Below, in pieces: positions 49,197 through 62,300 of a DNA stretch of 64,000 nt (position 1 is the first letter of the stretch; each line of letters starts with the position of its first letter). Location: the NCBI GenBank assembly GCA_016758965.1, contig JAEPRB010000043.1, positions 63,597-127,596 of the forward strand. The letters are read 5' to 3'. The stretch comes from Circinella minor. Its lineage: Eukaryota; Mucoromycota; Mucoromycetes; Mucorales; Lichtheimiaceae. The notes below the pieces were generated by a model that did not search any database, was not told where the DNA came from, and was given only the letters and a program-made list of their open reading frames with translations. A program made the translations under genes and the position numbers.

Positions 49197-50372
49197 GTTT
49201 TATTTATGCTTGCTCTTGTTCAAGTCTGCTATAATATATGAAACATGTCTTATTTAAACTGGGTTTTCCTCTACTTTAAATAAAAGAACTATGAATAAAA
49301 ATATGAAAGACCAGTTGAATCGTAATACTTTGAAATTTCAACCCATTTGAAGACCTATTAAAGTATATTGTATATATATCAAATTAAATTAAGAATTAAT
49401 TCTTAAAGTTAAAAAATTATATACTGTTTTTATTTTTATTTTTGAAGGCTTCAGTAATGACATTTTGAAATATTTATGTAATGGAAATACTGTACTTATA
49501 CTAATATTTGATGTTATACGTATATATTAATATAAGCTTGCTATTACGTACGGGATCCATGAGCCAGCAGGATTTTCCAACATAAGTTCATTCTAACAAA
49601 GATAATAACATTTCTTGAAGACTATGCTGCTATCTTTCATACAAAGTGTTCTTGTGCTTAAGGCTCCTGCTTGACTCATTCAACAAGATTACAACAATAT
49701 TTCATATGAGGATGCAATAAGAAGTCTTGTTTAAGAATCAAAACCTTGGCTCTGGAGTCTACCATGAGCTACGTACAAGACGAAGCTATGACTTTTAAAA
49801 GTGATTTCTACCTATAAGCTATTTTTATTCATATTTATATTGATTTGATTTTTTTTGTCGTTTTGTACTATTATATTAGTGTCATCTTTTTTTTTTTCGT
49901 TCTATTTTGTATGACCCATATTCTTTTTTCTTCCCTATTTATATGGTGTTTTCTTACTTCGTAATCTGTATTATATGAGTTATTTCTTTATTATTCTATG
50001 GATAATAATCCTTTTTTCAGCAGCTCTTATGACCCCACCCGTTCAATATCATAATTCATATGTTATTTTCTTGTAATTTCGTTTATTTATGACACAACAG
50101 AATATATTTACGTACGTATTACTGATATATCCTCATATTTAGTACCACTTTTTAATCTATTTGCCATATTGCTTCGCTCCTTTAATTTCTTGTTATTGGC
50201 TTCTTTGTATGTATAGTTACAATATATTGCATTCTTTTATTATTTTTTGCTTACAGTGATTTTTAAATATATTTTATGGGTAGAAATGGAAAGAAACTCT
50301 ATGTTCAATTGACACACTATATTAGATATATTGTTAATAAGTATTTTTGAGATTGTGAATATCTTGAAGGGT

Positions 50373-50466
50373 AGACGAAGGGCGCGCCATGTTACTAAAG
50401 TGCCGGCTCAGAATTGGCGCGCCCCTCGTTTGATTATGGATTTTTGGCGCGCCCGTAGTCATTCCC
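50373..50466 (-). repeat. Right terminal inverted repeat with three GGCGCGCC octamers
   Basis: Inverted copy of 49103-49196. The direct repeat TTTGAAAA follows immediately at 50467-50474. Confidence 0.92.
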
Positions 50467-50474
50467 TTTGAAAA

Positions 50475-51131
50475 AAGAGTTACCGATTAGTTCAAAATTC
50501 TGTACAAGAACCGTATTGTGTGTTCCTATTTAACGGCTCGCTCTTTTCTTTCCAAAATACCTAACACACGTAATAAACCAGTATATTAGATATGATATGG
50601 TAAGCACTAAGCTTATTTATCTTTCTCTTAATAGTAAAAGGTCAAAGCCAAAATTTCTTTTAGAACTTGAAACTCTTTATTTGTACTCACACATGATTAG
50701 AAGTCATATTTGTGCAACAAAAACTCTTACATATTTTATGTTTAAGTTGAAAACAAAAAACGCCATCTGAACGTTAAAACCTTGTCATATGTTGCGATAC
50801 TCGCGATTATTTTTTTCAAAGAAAAAATGAAAACTTTTTACATCTTTTTTGATCTATTTTTGTTTTCTATTGTTTACCAAACTATTAGCACAATTATATT
50901 TGAAGAGTCGATCTTTTTCATTACTGTATGTATATTCTCTTTCTCGATAGTACTATCTGTAACTAGTAATTTTTAACACTTGGTTTATATAATATATATA
51001 TTCAATCTTGCATATATTACTACAATGAAAGATATATATTAAAACAATACGTATAAAGCGAAATAAACCTAAATCTAATTAAAGACGCTTAGTGACCAAT
51101 AATACTATCACTCCGGTAGAACAGTTTAAAA
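50475..51131. other. Spacer before the HET gene
   Basis: AT-rich. The 64-codon open stretch at 50782-50976 is hydrophobic and unsupported. Likely promoter of the HET-domain gene in its final part. Confidence 0.45.
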
Positions 51132-52997
51132 ATGTATATTACATACTGTCGCAATCAAAAAACCGTAGACCTCGAAGACGAAACCAGTTATCGACTCAGT
51201 GTGACTGGAGGAGATTATCGACCAACTTGGCTTATTCGTGTTTCTGATTGGAAAAAAGTTCCAGGCGAAAGAGCAGTCGATGGTTACCATACACTTTCTT
51301 ACTGTTGGGAACAATCAGGAGAGGTTGTTAAAAGAGAGGGGGATGGGGATGAATATGATATTATTGACAATGGTAAACACTGTATTGTCGAAGAATATGA
51401 CGTCGATCGTGATTATATTATGGGAACGTGTCTTCCCAAGTCCTATCAAGAACATGTAAAGAAAGCGAAAACCCCAGAAAATATTAAAAAAAATAACAAA
51501 TATGTTGTGTGGTGCAAACCAATGTCCAAAGCAACAACCTTGAAGCACGTGACATATCAAGAGCTACTACAACAACTATGTAAGGATTTCCAAGTCGAGT
51601 ACTTGTGGTATGACAAAGTATGCATTGATCAATCGGACAAGAAACACAAGTTAGAAGAAATCAACCAAATGCATAAAATCTATCGCAATGCTCGATATAC
51701 TATTGGTTTAATACCCGAATTAGTTATATTTGAGCCATTGCTTTTTAAATATAAGCATGAGATATACGGAACCTGTGCTCGGGGTGCCTTCATGAACAGC
51801 TTTAATCTTAGGACGTGTTGGAGGACAAGAAGTTGGACACTTGAGGAAGTAATGATGTCCAGACGGATATTGGTAGTAGGCACTAATACGAATATGTTTC
51901 AACATAGTCTGCATACACCTGGTGCTCCTCCAACCACAGTAGATCTTTTTTCTGATGTAATGCTCGACTTTGAAGGACAAATCGAAAATAATAGCGGCAG
52001 CGTTAATCAAGCACTAGCTGAAGCTCATTTTCGGACAAGTACAAAGCCACATGATATGATATTTGCACTGAAGAACATTTTCGCTCACATGTTTAACGAC
52101 ATCAAAATTAGCTACTCAACAGATATACACACGTCATTTAACGCGTTTTATCGACATATTGCATTGAAAGATCTTTCTATATTGTGTTTTGGAAGCAACT
52201 TGAAACCCAGCGGTATAAGGAGACGCGTGAATACCATGAATAATTACAATTTACCTTCCTGGACAGGTGTAGCTGGGCGACATACGCGTGATTACGTTAA
52301 TATTACAACTCATCCACAATTATCATACACTATTGACAATACCATGAAAATGAATATCAAAACAAATCATTATTGGAAAATATCTATTACACGATACAAA
52401 TATGGGCCTTATGATTCTCCAACAGAAAAAGATACCCGTCAGAGTAAAGAGCGTATTACTTTGAAGCGTATCGGAAAAATCAGTTCTGCTAGATGCGAGG
52501 GGCAATGGACAGACATGGATCAGGCTGACAAGGATATCATATTAACAGAATGGTGTGCAAACATGTATATTTCTACAATGATCTACATGACGCACTATCA
52601 TTACCGGCTTTTCGAGAATTCACTCACACAGCTCAGACCACTTTCTTTGACAAAAGATTGTGAAGGAGGAGAATGTATAGTATTACCAATTTTACTTGAA
52701 GCACAAAGCCTACTTTACAATCAAGTTAGTGAATACAAATCTGTCGTTGGTGGACATATGTCTAATTTTTTGCTTCCTGTATTTTGCAAAATTCCCAATA
52801 GTGCTTGTGAACAATATGAGGCTGTTGGTGTCTATTTCGTTGGAAACCATCACTATAATAAAGTCTCCCCAACATGTAATTGGAACCACTGTATTGGAAG
52901 AGATGATGTCGACCCCGTACAGAATCCCAAAGATATACTAGACATTTTATTTGAAAATGATTATCATGATGTACCCAAAGAGTTTATTATCAAATAA
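51132..52997 (+). CDS. HET-domain protein (heterokaryon-incompatibility type, single exon, 621 aa)
   Basis: The HET domain occupies roughly residues 50-260: GYHTLSYCWEQ near residue 56, then YLWYDKVCIDQSDKKHKLEEI with the usual Asp/Cys/Asp-Gln core, MHKIYRNARYTIGLI, and SWTLEEVMMSRRILVVG. A later segment STKPHDMIFALKNIF...ISYSTDIHTSFNAF fits the region that normally follows HET domains. In ascomycetes such proteins trigger cell death after contact with non-self; the domain is structurally related to TIR domains. A role here is inference. No NACHT or repeat domain follows; the C-terminal about 250 residues are unfamiliar. It has no introns, unlike most neighbours, and sits between mobile elements and empty AT-rich DNA, a typical setting for variable recognition genes. 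Confidence 0.85.
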   Translation: MYITYCRNQKTVDLEDETSYRLSVTGGDYRPTWLIRVSDWKKVPGERAVDGYHTLSYCWEQSGEVVKREGDGDEYDIIDNGKHCIVEEYDVDRDYIMGTCLPKSYQEHVKKAKTPENIKKNNKYVVWCKPMSKATTLKHVTYQELLQQLCKDFQVEYLWYDKVCIDQSDKKHKLEEINQMHKIYRNARYTIGLIPELVIFEPLLFKYKHEIYGTCARGAFMNSFNLRTCWRTRSWTLEEVMMSRRILVVGTNTNMFQHSLHTPGAPPTTVDLFSDVMLDFEGQIENNSGSVNQALAEAHFRTSTKPHDMIFALKNIFAHMFNDIKISYSTDIHTSFNAFYRHIALKDLSILCFGSNLKPSGIRRRVNTMNNYNLPSWTGVAGRHTRDYVNITTHPQLSYTIDNTMKMNIKTNHYWKISITRYKYGPYDSPTEKDTRQSKERITLKRIGKISSARCEGQWTDMDQADKDIILTEWCANMYISTMIYMTHYHYRLFENSLTQLRPLSLTKDCEGGECIVLPILLEAQSLLYNQVSEYKSVVGGHMSNFLLPVFCKIPNSACEQYEAVGVYFVGNHHYNKVSPTCNWNHCIGRDDVDPVQNPKDILDILFENDYHDVPKEFIIK

Positions 52998-54371
52998 ATA
53001 TGTCTTTATTTAGTTACGTATTTACAATATTTAAATAAGGCTTCAAGTTATCTCTTTCTATTATCGTATCTTTTTTTTAAAAAAAAAAATCATATTAGTT
53101 TATAGAAATTACTTTCATTATAGTACGTATTTTTGGATTTTACTTTATATCACATTACGAGGTTATATATATCTATGTTATCCGTCTTGATGTATATTTT
53201 TTAGTCGAATAGAATAAAATCAAGTGTTACAAATGCAATAATATTAAGTGATCTAATGACATTATCATTTTATAGTAAAATAACATTTTATCTATCTATA
53301 CGTATGGCAAGTAAATTGTTGTTGATCACAGAATCCACTGGACTTAATAGTATACAACCAAGAAGCTTATATTAATACATAGTGACTTACTTTTACCGAA
53401 AGTATAATATATAATATAATGCGGCTCAAGGTAATAGGAGCTGCTATCAATCGAAATTTGAATATAATACGTATAATGAACTTATATTATCTATTGAGTT
53501 TTATAAATGCAACGCGATGTATATTATATGTATGAAAGTTTAAAAAGTGAATCACTTGCTTGTTTCTACATGTCATCATGTTAGTATCAATACCTCTGAT
53601 ATTTTCTCATGTTCAAAAGTCGTCACATCAATCCAAAATGAAAAATATAACCCTTCTGTCTATTATCCTTGGTGATATTATTGAGTGTCATTTTATCCAA
53701 GTGTAATATTTGAAAGGGGTAATGATCCTTATATATTTTGTAAAAATGTATGTAGTTTATTGAAAGTATTCTGAAAATAATAAACGAAAGTTGTAGTAAA
53801 ATGTATATCCTATATATCTTATAATGAAACGTTGTACGGTATCAAAGTTCCATAAATACAGTAGGAATTTCTTTAAAAAAGTTGGGGACCCCCGGGGTTT
53901 TCAATTTGGGGAGATTGCAAAAACTGGGGGTCTATTGTACTTCAATAATCATAATCGAAAGCGAAAGTAAATGAAAACAGGGCAAAGCAATCAAAAGCAA
54001 ACATTGTACTAGAAAACAAGCACATATATTAAGATATATAAGCACGCGTGCGGTTTTTATTTTATTTCTCGAGATAATATGTATGCATGCAACAATCTCA
54101 CTACCTAAACAGTAATAATAAAGAAAAATATTATTACGTATTGGATGATAAAGACTGTTAGGTGTAAATATAGAAAAAGATGTGATTAATATATATGTTT
54201 ATTTATTTGCTGGTAAAAAATTAAATAATTTTTTTTAGAAGATTTTATAAAATTAGCTTTTTATCTTATTTTACATCATCCTTGATCTAATACATATATA
54301 TATATATGGTTTGTGCTCAATATACCAATATGAATTTTACTTGTATATTATCAATTGAAAAATTATATTGC
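52998..54371. other. 1.4 kb AT-rich intergenic DNA with a possible small TA-bounded relic
   Basis: At about 53858-53940, TACAGTAGGAATTTC leads into a G/C-rich patch (GGGGACCCCCGGGG) and ends GGGGGTCTATTGTA. This resembles a short decayed inverted-repeat element of Tc1/mariner type. No gene seen. Confidence 0.35.
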
Positions 54372-57037
54372 TTATCCTGCAGTGGGAGAATTCTTATTTA
54401 CTTCTGGAGAATGTATATTTTTATCTTCTAAAGGTGTTTGAAGATAATGAAGAAGTTCTTCTGGGCAGGGCATACCACTATAATTTAACAATTTATTATT
54501 AATAAAGCTATATACTTGTGCTTTGATTTTTTCATTATAAAAAAAATAATATCCATCAAAGATACCTAGCGATGACGATTCCTTTCTTTTGATTAGCAGT
54601 CAATCCAGGACAAACCAAGGCAGGCCGAATCATTCGCATCATCAATGTACTGTCAAATTGATGATATGGCTTACTCAAGTGATAACGTAAAGTGCCTATT
54701 ATTATATATATAAACAACAACAACAAAATACACCAAGTATATATTAGAATACTGATATATGCATTTTTCTTAATAACAGTAATTTATAATGCTTATTTTT
54801 ACCGGTTGCCAGCTTATAATACTCGTATAAATGATCCCGTTGCATAGTTGTAATGATATCTGGAGTATCCCAAGGAAATTTAACCATCATTGAAATGAAG
54901 TTTTCGAATGGTCGTTCAGGACACTTTCGGGAATAACGCAACTAAAAAATTATTACGTACGTAGCAGCATTATTAGTATTCATTTCATCCCAAGAGATTT
55001 AACTTATTATTATTATCTGTGTAAAAAATTACAGTTCATACATACCTTATAATTTCGACAGATATTTAAAAGAGAATCGTACTCAAATCCTTTTACAAGT
55101 AAAGGTGGTACAATACTAGCAATTGCTCGTTGACCTTGACATTGATTTGATTCTTCTAAATTATTATTACTGATATCGTAACGGTCATCACCATCACCCA
55201 TCTTAATGCTAGTAATGGATGGTATCCCATTAATGAACACACCTTTCCAACTGGGAAAAACTTTTCGGAATAGCTCCTCAGGTGAACTTCGAGCAACAAT
55301 TACTTTTCTTCCTGTTAGTGTTGGATTACGTTTTAGGTTTTTCAATCTTGTGTTAAGTTCTTCTTTAGAATCGAACTCCACAAATGCTTCTTTTTGTGTT
55401 TTACCACTGATTTTATCAATTACAATCTAAAGTTATAACAACATGTATGGATAAATATTTTGTAAGTCACCATTCTCGTGCGTTCATGTCAAACAATCCA
55501 TATGTAGTAAAAATAAATAAATAAAGATGAGTATACTAACGTGAACATATTGACGGTTTGTGTCTTGTGATGGAAGCGAAAAAAAATGTTCAATATCATT
55601 AATTGAAATGTTCCATGGAATCTGTAAGATAATATTTGTAAATTGTTTAGAATTGCTTGATATGCATTAATTACGTACGTATCTTACAAATACATTATGA
55701 TAAAAATTAGTATCGCATAAAAAGAGCTATTTCTTACATTATTAATCATAGCAACAGCATATTTCTTTGACGGTATATTATGAGCCACGGAGTCGGCATT
55801 GAAGGCCATAGAATCTGAAAGACGTTTTGTTGCATTAGTATTATTAAAGCTGATGTTGATGTTGATTTTATCATCATTGCCACCTTTCTTGTCCTGATTA
55901 TAGTTTATGGGTGATGGTAAGCTCCGCTCGATTGAAGGACTAGAATACTCATCTTTTTCTTTTTTAATGACATCGGTGTTACATTGGTTGAATAATGACA
56001 ATGATGATGCCATGGTATTTTTAGTTGGTTGATTTGCTCCATTTATATCCCACCAGATAGAGTTTGAAGATTTATTTGTGTTACGATCGAACTGACTGAA
56101 AAGGGAAAGCGGATCTTGTTCATATTCTTTGCTGATTAAAGTATATGTATCAGTAGTTTGTTGCTGATGTTGCTGTTGTTGTTTATTTTCATCTATTCTC
56201 GTTTGTCCTGTTGTACATAAATTTATCCACCAGTCTCGTACATTAATCAATGAGTGGGCTCTACCGATGATAGTAGATAAGTCCCTGTTACTGCTACTGT
56301 TATAACCAACTATACTTCTTAGACCACTTGGCCACATATCACTCCAACGTTGGTATACATCATTGGTCATTGTGTTCATATTTATTGTTGCAGTCATAGT
56401 ACGTTTGATATGATTGCTATTGATATCGGAGCTGCTATCGAGTTGGTTTTGATAATAAGTAGCGTCATGATTTACAAATGCAGAATCATGAAGAATTTCT
56501 GTATTGATTTGAGGTCGATTATAATACAGTTTTTCATATTCTTCATTAGAACCAACAAAAGCAAATAGATCGTTGTTCTTATTATGTTTAAGTTCACAAC
56601 TCAATGATATGTTGGGCTGCATTAAGTCTTCTGTGGAACGAAGACTTGCAGATGTCACTGTGATATATATGAATGAAAAAGACATCATGTTTTGATTAGC
56701 TGTATTTTCTTTTATTTTACGCCTAACTTTTTGTACCTTTTTCTTTATCATTTTTATTTTAAAGCTTACATTTCTCTTCTTGTTCCATTGGATCGTTGTT
56801 ATTTTGATTAATGTTGATACGTGTTATAGAAAAACAACTATTACTGGGGTAGATTTGACGTTGAGTTACTACAGTATGTTTAAAAAATGGAGTTTTTCTA
56901 TTGAGCAAAAAAAACAAAAATGAAAACGAGAAAAGGAGACCTATGTTTCATGGCAACAATTAAACGTAAAAAAAATAATTATACTACTTCTATTTACCTC
57001 CAAGCAACCCTGAATAATCAGTTTCGTTGTTGTTCAT
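54372..57037 (-). CDS. RRM-domain RNA-binding protein (about 8 exons; 5' end uncertain)
   Basis: Well-framed exons are 56897-56770, 56657-55738, 55621-55541, 55426-55046, 54941-54803, 54695-54566 and 54477-54372. The long second exon is Asn/Gln/Ser-rich low complexity. Then comes KKYAVAMINN joined to IPWNISINDIEHFF and IVIDKISGKTQKEAFVEFDS, which together make one RRM (RNP2 and RNP1 positions split by introns). A second conserved stretch (ELFRKVFPSWKGVFINGIP) resembles the segment after the RRM in some fungal RNA-binding proteins. The end carries TLRYHLSKPYHQFDS and a short acidic tail. A first exon 57037-56998 (MNNNETDYSGLLG) is plausible, but its donor leaves phase 1 while the next exon needs phase 2. 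Either a different donor (about 57006-57007) is used or translation begins at the ATG in exon 2. No precise function is recognised. Confidence 0.7.
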
Positions 57038-59394
57038 AATTATTTTTCTTATTTGTTAAAAGCAACGAGTTAACGTACAGTAAAAACAAAAAAAAAAAAA
57101 AATTGAGAGAAAAAAAAGAATGAAAAAAAAATTGGAGGTCTGAATTTTTTTTTTATTTATAAACCGAAAGAAAAGCAAGATAGCTTTTTCATGCCGCACT
57201 CGTAGTATTGTTTATACGAGAAAAAAGATGGATAAAGAACAATAGATTCGCAGCACAGTTGATGGAAACAGTCCCGGGTTAGTTACACGAATTTGGACTT
57301 TGATCTGCATAACTGTTATTTACCTGAGACTGGGTTTCTAAAAAAAAAAAGAGTGGTGATGAAATATAATGAAGGTTCATTAATCTCTATTTTTTATTTA
57401 TTTAAAGATCTCGAAATGGAATGGTAGAAAATGTAACTCTTATTATGCAATGATCTTTTTTTTATAAAGTGAAAGTGAATTGTAGCAATGAGGGAACGTT
57501 CAAAACATACGCGTTCGTCATTCACCCAGGGCAACGAAAGCGACCCACTTCTCCCCGCTATCTTTTATAATTAAATAATAATTAATAACAATAACAATAG
57601 TAACAGTAATATAAATATTAATAATGGAGGTCGATGGAAAAAGTCTATTTTCGTTCGCAAGTACACCGAGTATAGCATGAATTACGAGAGAGTGAGCCAC
57701 AGTGAAAGAAAATTTTAATGTGACATTTTCCATGAACAAATATATATATGTGCTGTGTGCAAATTTTTATGTAGAAGCACCAAGGAAAAGTATTCTAGTA
57801 TAAACAATCACTGATTGACATTCGGTTATAGTAGACATATAGCACAACATTGTATAATGGACTTAGAAAGACGGTTCATAAAAGTTCAAGTACGAAAAAG
57901 AAGGTATAAAATAAAACTTGTGTATGTAAAGGAACTAAATTATGGTATTTTATCCATCAACACATGTGTATCAATGAAATAGTGTTCATTCATTAAACTG
58001 CTCAATAATATATCCTTTCTGTACCCATAAAAGCAGAGATTTAATCAATGTATGAAGATTCTGTATGTTACTTTTTTTTCATAATTGATCAACTACTATG
58101 TAGTACATTGTAATTTAAGCCAAGACAACAATAACACATCATAAAAATACGCGGTATATATATCGAGGAAAGAAAAAATGTTTATACATTTACAACAAAC
58201 ATACCTACTACATCTAAAAGACATTAAGAAAATAAACGACCCTTTCTTGCTTGTTTTACGTGATTATATATATATAATAGCTGCAAAATATATTTATTTT
58301 TCTTTATTTCTATTTTCTTGCTTTTTTTCAGTGGTCTATAATATGCATACTGTAGCATCTTTTTTATTTTATTTCAAAAAAAAAAAAAAAAAGATGGGGT
58401 CTCGAAAACATTGTTGACAATGACGACTTTTTTTTTGCATATTATTATTCTTTTCTATATTCTTGAGATGATTTCACTGATAATATTGTAAATGATGTAA
58501 AATAAATGCTACACTCTTCTTTATTCACAGTGCTTGTGATGCAGATAGTATTGAAACCAAAACACAGATTTATTATAATCAGCATGTGTACAGGGTACCT
58601 GAAACTCTGGCCCGTGCCCAAAAAAAACGCAAGTTTGGAAATCGGTTAAGCGGACCTGTCGCCCTGAAGTAAAATGATATACCTCCCCCATGTTGACCTT
58701 TAGTAATAAATTTTGTATATACATCTTATAATAGTTAGTCACTTGATTATATGATCTATCTCTATAGAATAAAGTTAAGATTCGTTATACTACTGAATCA
58801 AGCGATTGAACCTGTCTAAAAAAAATCGAATCATATATATTATTATCGAATTTACTGCTTTTAAAAGATATAATCTCAATTTTTAAGACGAGGTTATTAT
58901 ATTACTAATCGGATAGTCTCGGTCGGCACTGCTGAATTCGAAACAAATATAATGTAATTAAGTCTTATAAAATATCTTGAACAACCTTTATTATCCAGAA
59001 AAAAGTTTGATAAAAAAAAAATTAGTTTATAGTTTATAAAACTTGAACCAAAAAGCTATAAAAAAGTGTAAAACGTGTCATCTATAAAATAAAAATCTGA
59101 TCTGTTTATCTGGCTCCAATATTATTTTTTCATTGGAGCCCCAGGAGAAAGAAACTTTTTGATCTTTTCACCATACATAGTAAGCTTACTTTTTTTTTTT
59201 TTGTGTGTTGGCTCAAAAAAAATAAAAAATAAAAAGATTCCCGTCCCCCGAAAAAAAGAGTGTGTGGTGTGAGTGCTTTTTGCCTTCTGTGTATGTTGTT
59301 CGTGCCTCTCAAACCTACTCCTTGTCTCCTCTCACTTTTTTTCTTTTCTTCTCTCTCACACCACCTTTTTATTATCATTTTCAAATAACCTACT
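57038..59394. other. 2.4 kb intergenic, divergent promoters of the RRM and STE11 genes
   Basis: AT-rich with T and A homopolymers. A slightly GC-richer patch at 58585-58675 (GGGTACCTGAAACTCTGGCC onward) may be a decayed repeat; the minus-strand reading 58521-58742 gives no known domain. A perfect 9-bp hairpin (GGCTCCAAT at 59112-59120 with its complement at 59132-59140) lies about 255 bp before the STE11 start. Confidence 0.4.
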
Positions 59395-62300
59395 ATGACA
59401 TCTCAACAGCCACTCCATTTATTTCATAGTAATTCACCAACTACACCGACTCATTTCGATAGTGCACGAAAACCACATAATCTTGAAGAAGTTCACTCTT
59501 GGCAGGAAAACAAAGTCGCAGAATGGTTGTCACATCATAACTATAGCCGTTATAGGAGCAAGTTTATTGGTAAAAAAAAAAAGAGAATATATAGATATAA
59601 ACTTAGCGACAAGTCTGTCATAAATATATACTTTACCTAGGCAACTGATACAGCAAAACAATATATATATATATATATATATACAATAGAGCATAATATC
59701 ACGGGAGGAATTTTATTGGATCTCGATAATGAAGCACTCAAAGCAATGGGTATTAAAACAGTTGGTGAACGAGTTAAATTATTAGTTGCTGTCAAATCAT
59801 TACGACAAGAATGTTATGCTTCTGCGGCAACAGCAGCAAGAGCACGGGTCAACGTAAATATATATATATATAAAACCAAACACTTTTTTTTTAATATACA
59901 AAGAGAGAACAAGGAGATCTAAATCGTGTTTTTTTTTTTTTGGTTGAAATAGAATTCTCATACAGCCACAACTAATGGTGGTGGAGGTGATCAACGATCC
60001 GATTATCATTTACACAATCAATCAGCCACTTCACTTGCTAGTTCACATACGTTAGCCAACTCTTCTTGGGGATTTCATTTAGATAGTCATGGAAAACACG
60101 AAGGATTCAACGTTACAACACCTCACCCAGAAAAAACATCCAAATCAGCCGAATCTAGAAGTATATTGAATCGATCGAATTCATTTTCACGTTTTTTGGG
60201 ACGCTCGGATTCGAAAAAATCATTAAGGTCAGCAGCCAATGCTCAAGATGCTCCACCTATGCCTCCAAGTCCAAGAGCCGTACAAAAGGTAGGTGTGTTT
60301 TAGACGTGCTGAAGTGTTGGAAGAAAAAAAAAAGAGACAGAAAGAAAGAGGGGGGGTGAGAAAGGGGTGAGAACAGTAAATAAAGGAATTGATGTGTATA
60401 TATGAGGAAAAAAACGTATTCAAATAAAATAACTGGGTACTTGGTTAATTCACATCTTAGCGAAAATCACTGGAAAAGGGAATAATGTCAATGGAACGGG
60501 TCAAACAGGTAAAAATTTATTTGTATGAATAAGAGGTAAAAAGGGGGGGAAAAAAGGACTATTAACTAAATACTTGGTTTTATTGGGTTTTAGACGTGTG
60601 TCAAAGTATTTGGGGAAGAAGGTCAAACACGCATAGTAAATGTACATAATACTTTAGACGCAAAAGCAATTATGGCCAAAGTCTTGCATAAATTTGGAAT
60701 TGATGAATGTAATGCTGATCGATATTGTATATTTGTTGGTTCAAGTACTAATGGCGAAGGTAATAACTATTCACTTTTTTAATTTTAATTTTTGATCCAA
60801 ATATACGAAAGTTTATTAATTAGTACAAATGATTAATATAGCTCGTGCTTTATTGGATACGGAGCTGACCGAAATTTGCAGATCTGCGGATCGACCTGAA
60901 AAAGAACGATTAATATTGCGAAAACGACATCAATATCCAACCCACGAAGAATTTAAACGAAAAGGAACTCCAACTTATAAACAACATCCTGCATATACCA
61001 CTTCTCCGATAACTGCAACTCCTCTATCTACAACAACAGCAAATGGTTTTCCCGATAAACAAATGACATTAGATATTATTACTGGATCACCTGTTGCCAG
61101 TGATAGTAATTTTAGCATGGATAACAATAATAACACCAATAGCAATAATGATGACAATGATAATTATAAGCGTTTATCAGTAATAGATGATTCACGGTTA
61201 TCGTTACGACCCCAGCAAAAACAAGAGCAACAGCAACAAGCACGTGTACGACGATTCTTTGGTGAACGTCCACCTTCTGAAGTCATTTCTTCTAATTTAC
61301 CTTCTTTCTTTCCCAATCATAAAAGAGAAGTACTTGAAACAGCAGGTGTCAATGCAAAACGACTCTCTATGGCACGAAGTTCATCTGTTGCCGGACGCCA
61401 TGAAAGTACTACAAATTTCAGAAATAGTGTATTACCTGAATTAGTTTCTGTCTTAGGTGTTGATTTGGGTAAGTTCTTGGAAGAAGAAGATGAAGGTGAA
61501 GAAGAGGATGATCGAGACGAAAACACCACCACAACAACAGTATCAATAAAAAGTACAGATGATCTTGAACATGATGACATTGGCTATGATGAAAGTGATG
61601 ATAAAACTACAACACTCACTATATCAATTCCTCCATGTAACGAGAGTGTTGTTTCATATGATAGTAGTGCATCAGCAGAAATAAACAATAATGTAGAATC
61701 AGCGTCATCAACATTGAATCAACAACAGCAGTCTACTATATCAGCATCAACAATGACCAATCCATACCAAATTCAAAATCGTTCATCCAGTTTATTACAC
61801 CTTTCTGGAAAACAAGAAGTAACTACCCCTGATGACAATATGAAACAACAGCAAACCAATCACACTACTCATCCAGAACCCCCAACGCCTACCAAGGTTC
61901 AACCGACCATATGTAAGTTTTTCTTTGTATGTTTGTAGTATAAATCCATGAAGGAAGGGGTAAATTTTTCAAGAATTAGAATAATTGATGAGGGTTTTTT
62001 TAATAATGTTATAAAAAAAATTAGCAAATGAATCCCCTGTTGCTTGGATGAAAGGTTCACTTATCGGTCGAGGCACGTTTGGTGATGTTTATTTGGGACT
62101 TAATCCATTAAGTGGTGAATTGATGGCTGTAAAACAAGTCGAATTACCAGTAGAAAATTCTGCTACAGAAGAACGGAAAAAGGGAATGGTAAAGTATCGT
62201 TTACAAACGTTATTGACAATATTTTTTAGATACTAATATGGTTAATAACGATAATTAGGTGGTAGCATTACAACGTGAGATTGATTTACTTAAAGATTTA

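Larger units (their letters stand above)
49103..50466. mobile_element. 1364-bp DNA transposon with 94-bp terminal inverted repeats and 8-bp target duplication
   Basis: The left arm 49103-49196 and right arm 50373-50466 are inverted copies with about two mismatches. Each arm contains three GGCGCGCC octamers (left arm at 49116, 49146 and 49181), startling in this AT-rich DNA. The direct repeat TTTGAAAA lies at 49095-49102 and 50467-50474, right against the arms: an 8-bp target-site duplication as made by hAT-type (and P-type) transposases. The terminal bases GGGAATGA differ from the common hAT CAG/TAG start, so the superfamily is uncertain. The roughly 1.18-kb interior is AT-rich without any long ORF, so the element is non-autonomous. 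Confidence 0.88.

Noticed and set aside
49816..50240. Possible transposase gene inside the GGCGCGCC element
   Set aside because: The interior is T-rich with stops in every frame and no ORF above about 50 codons.
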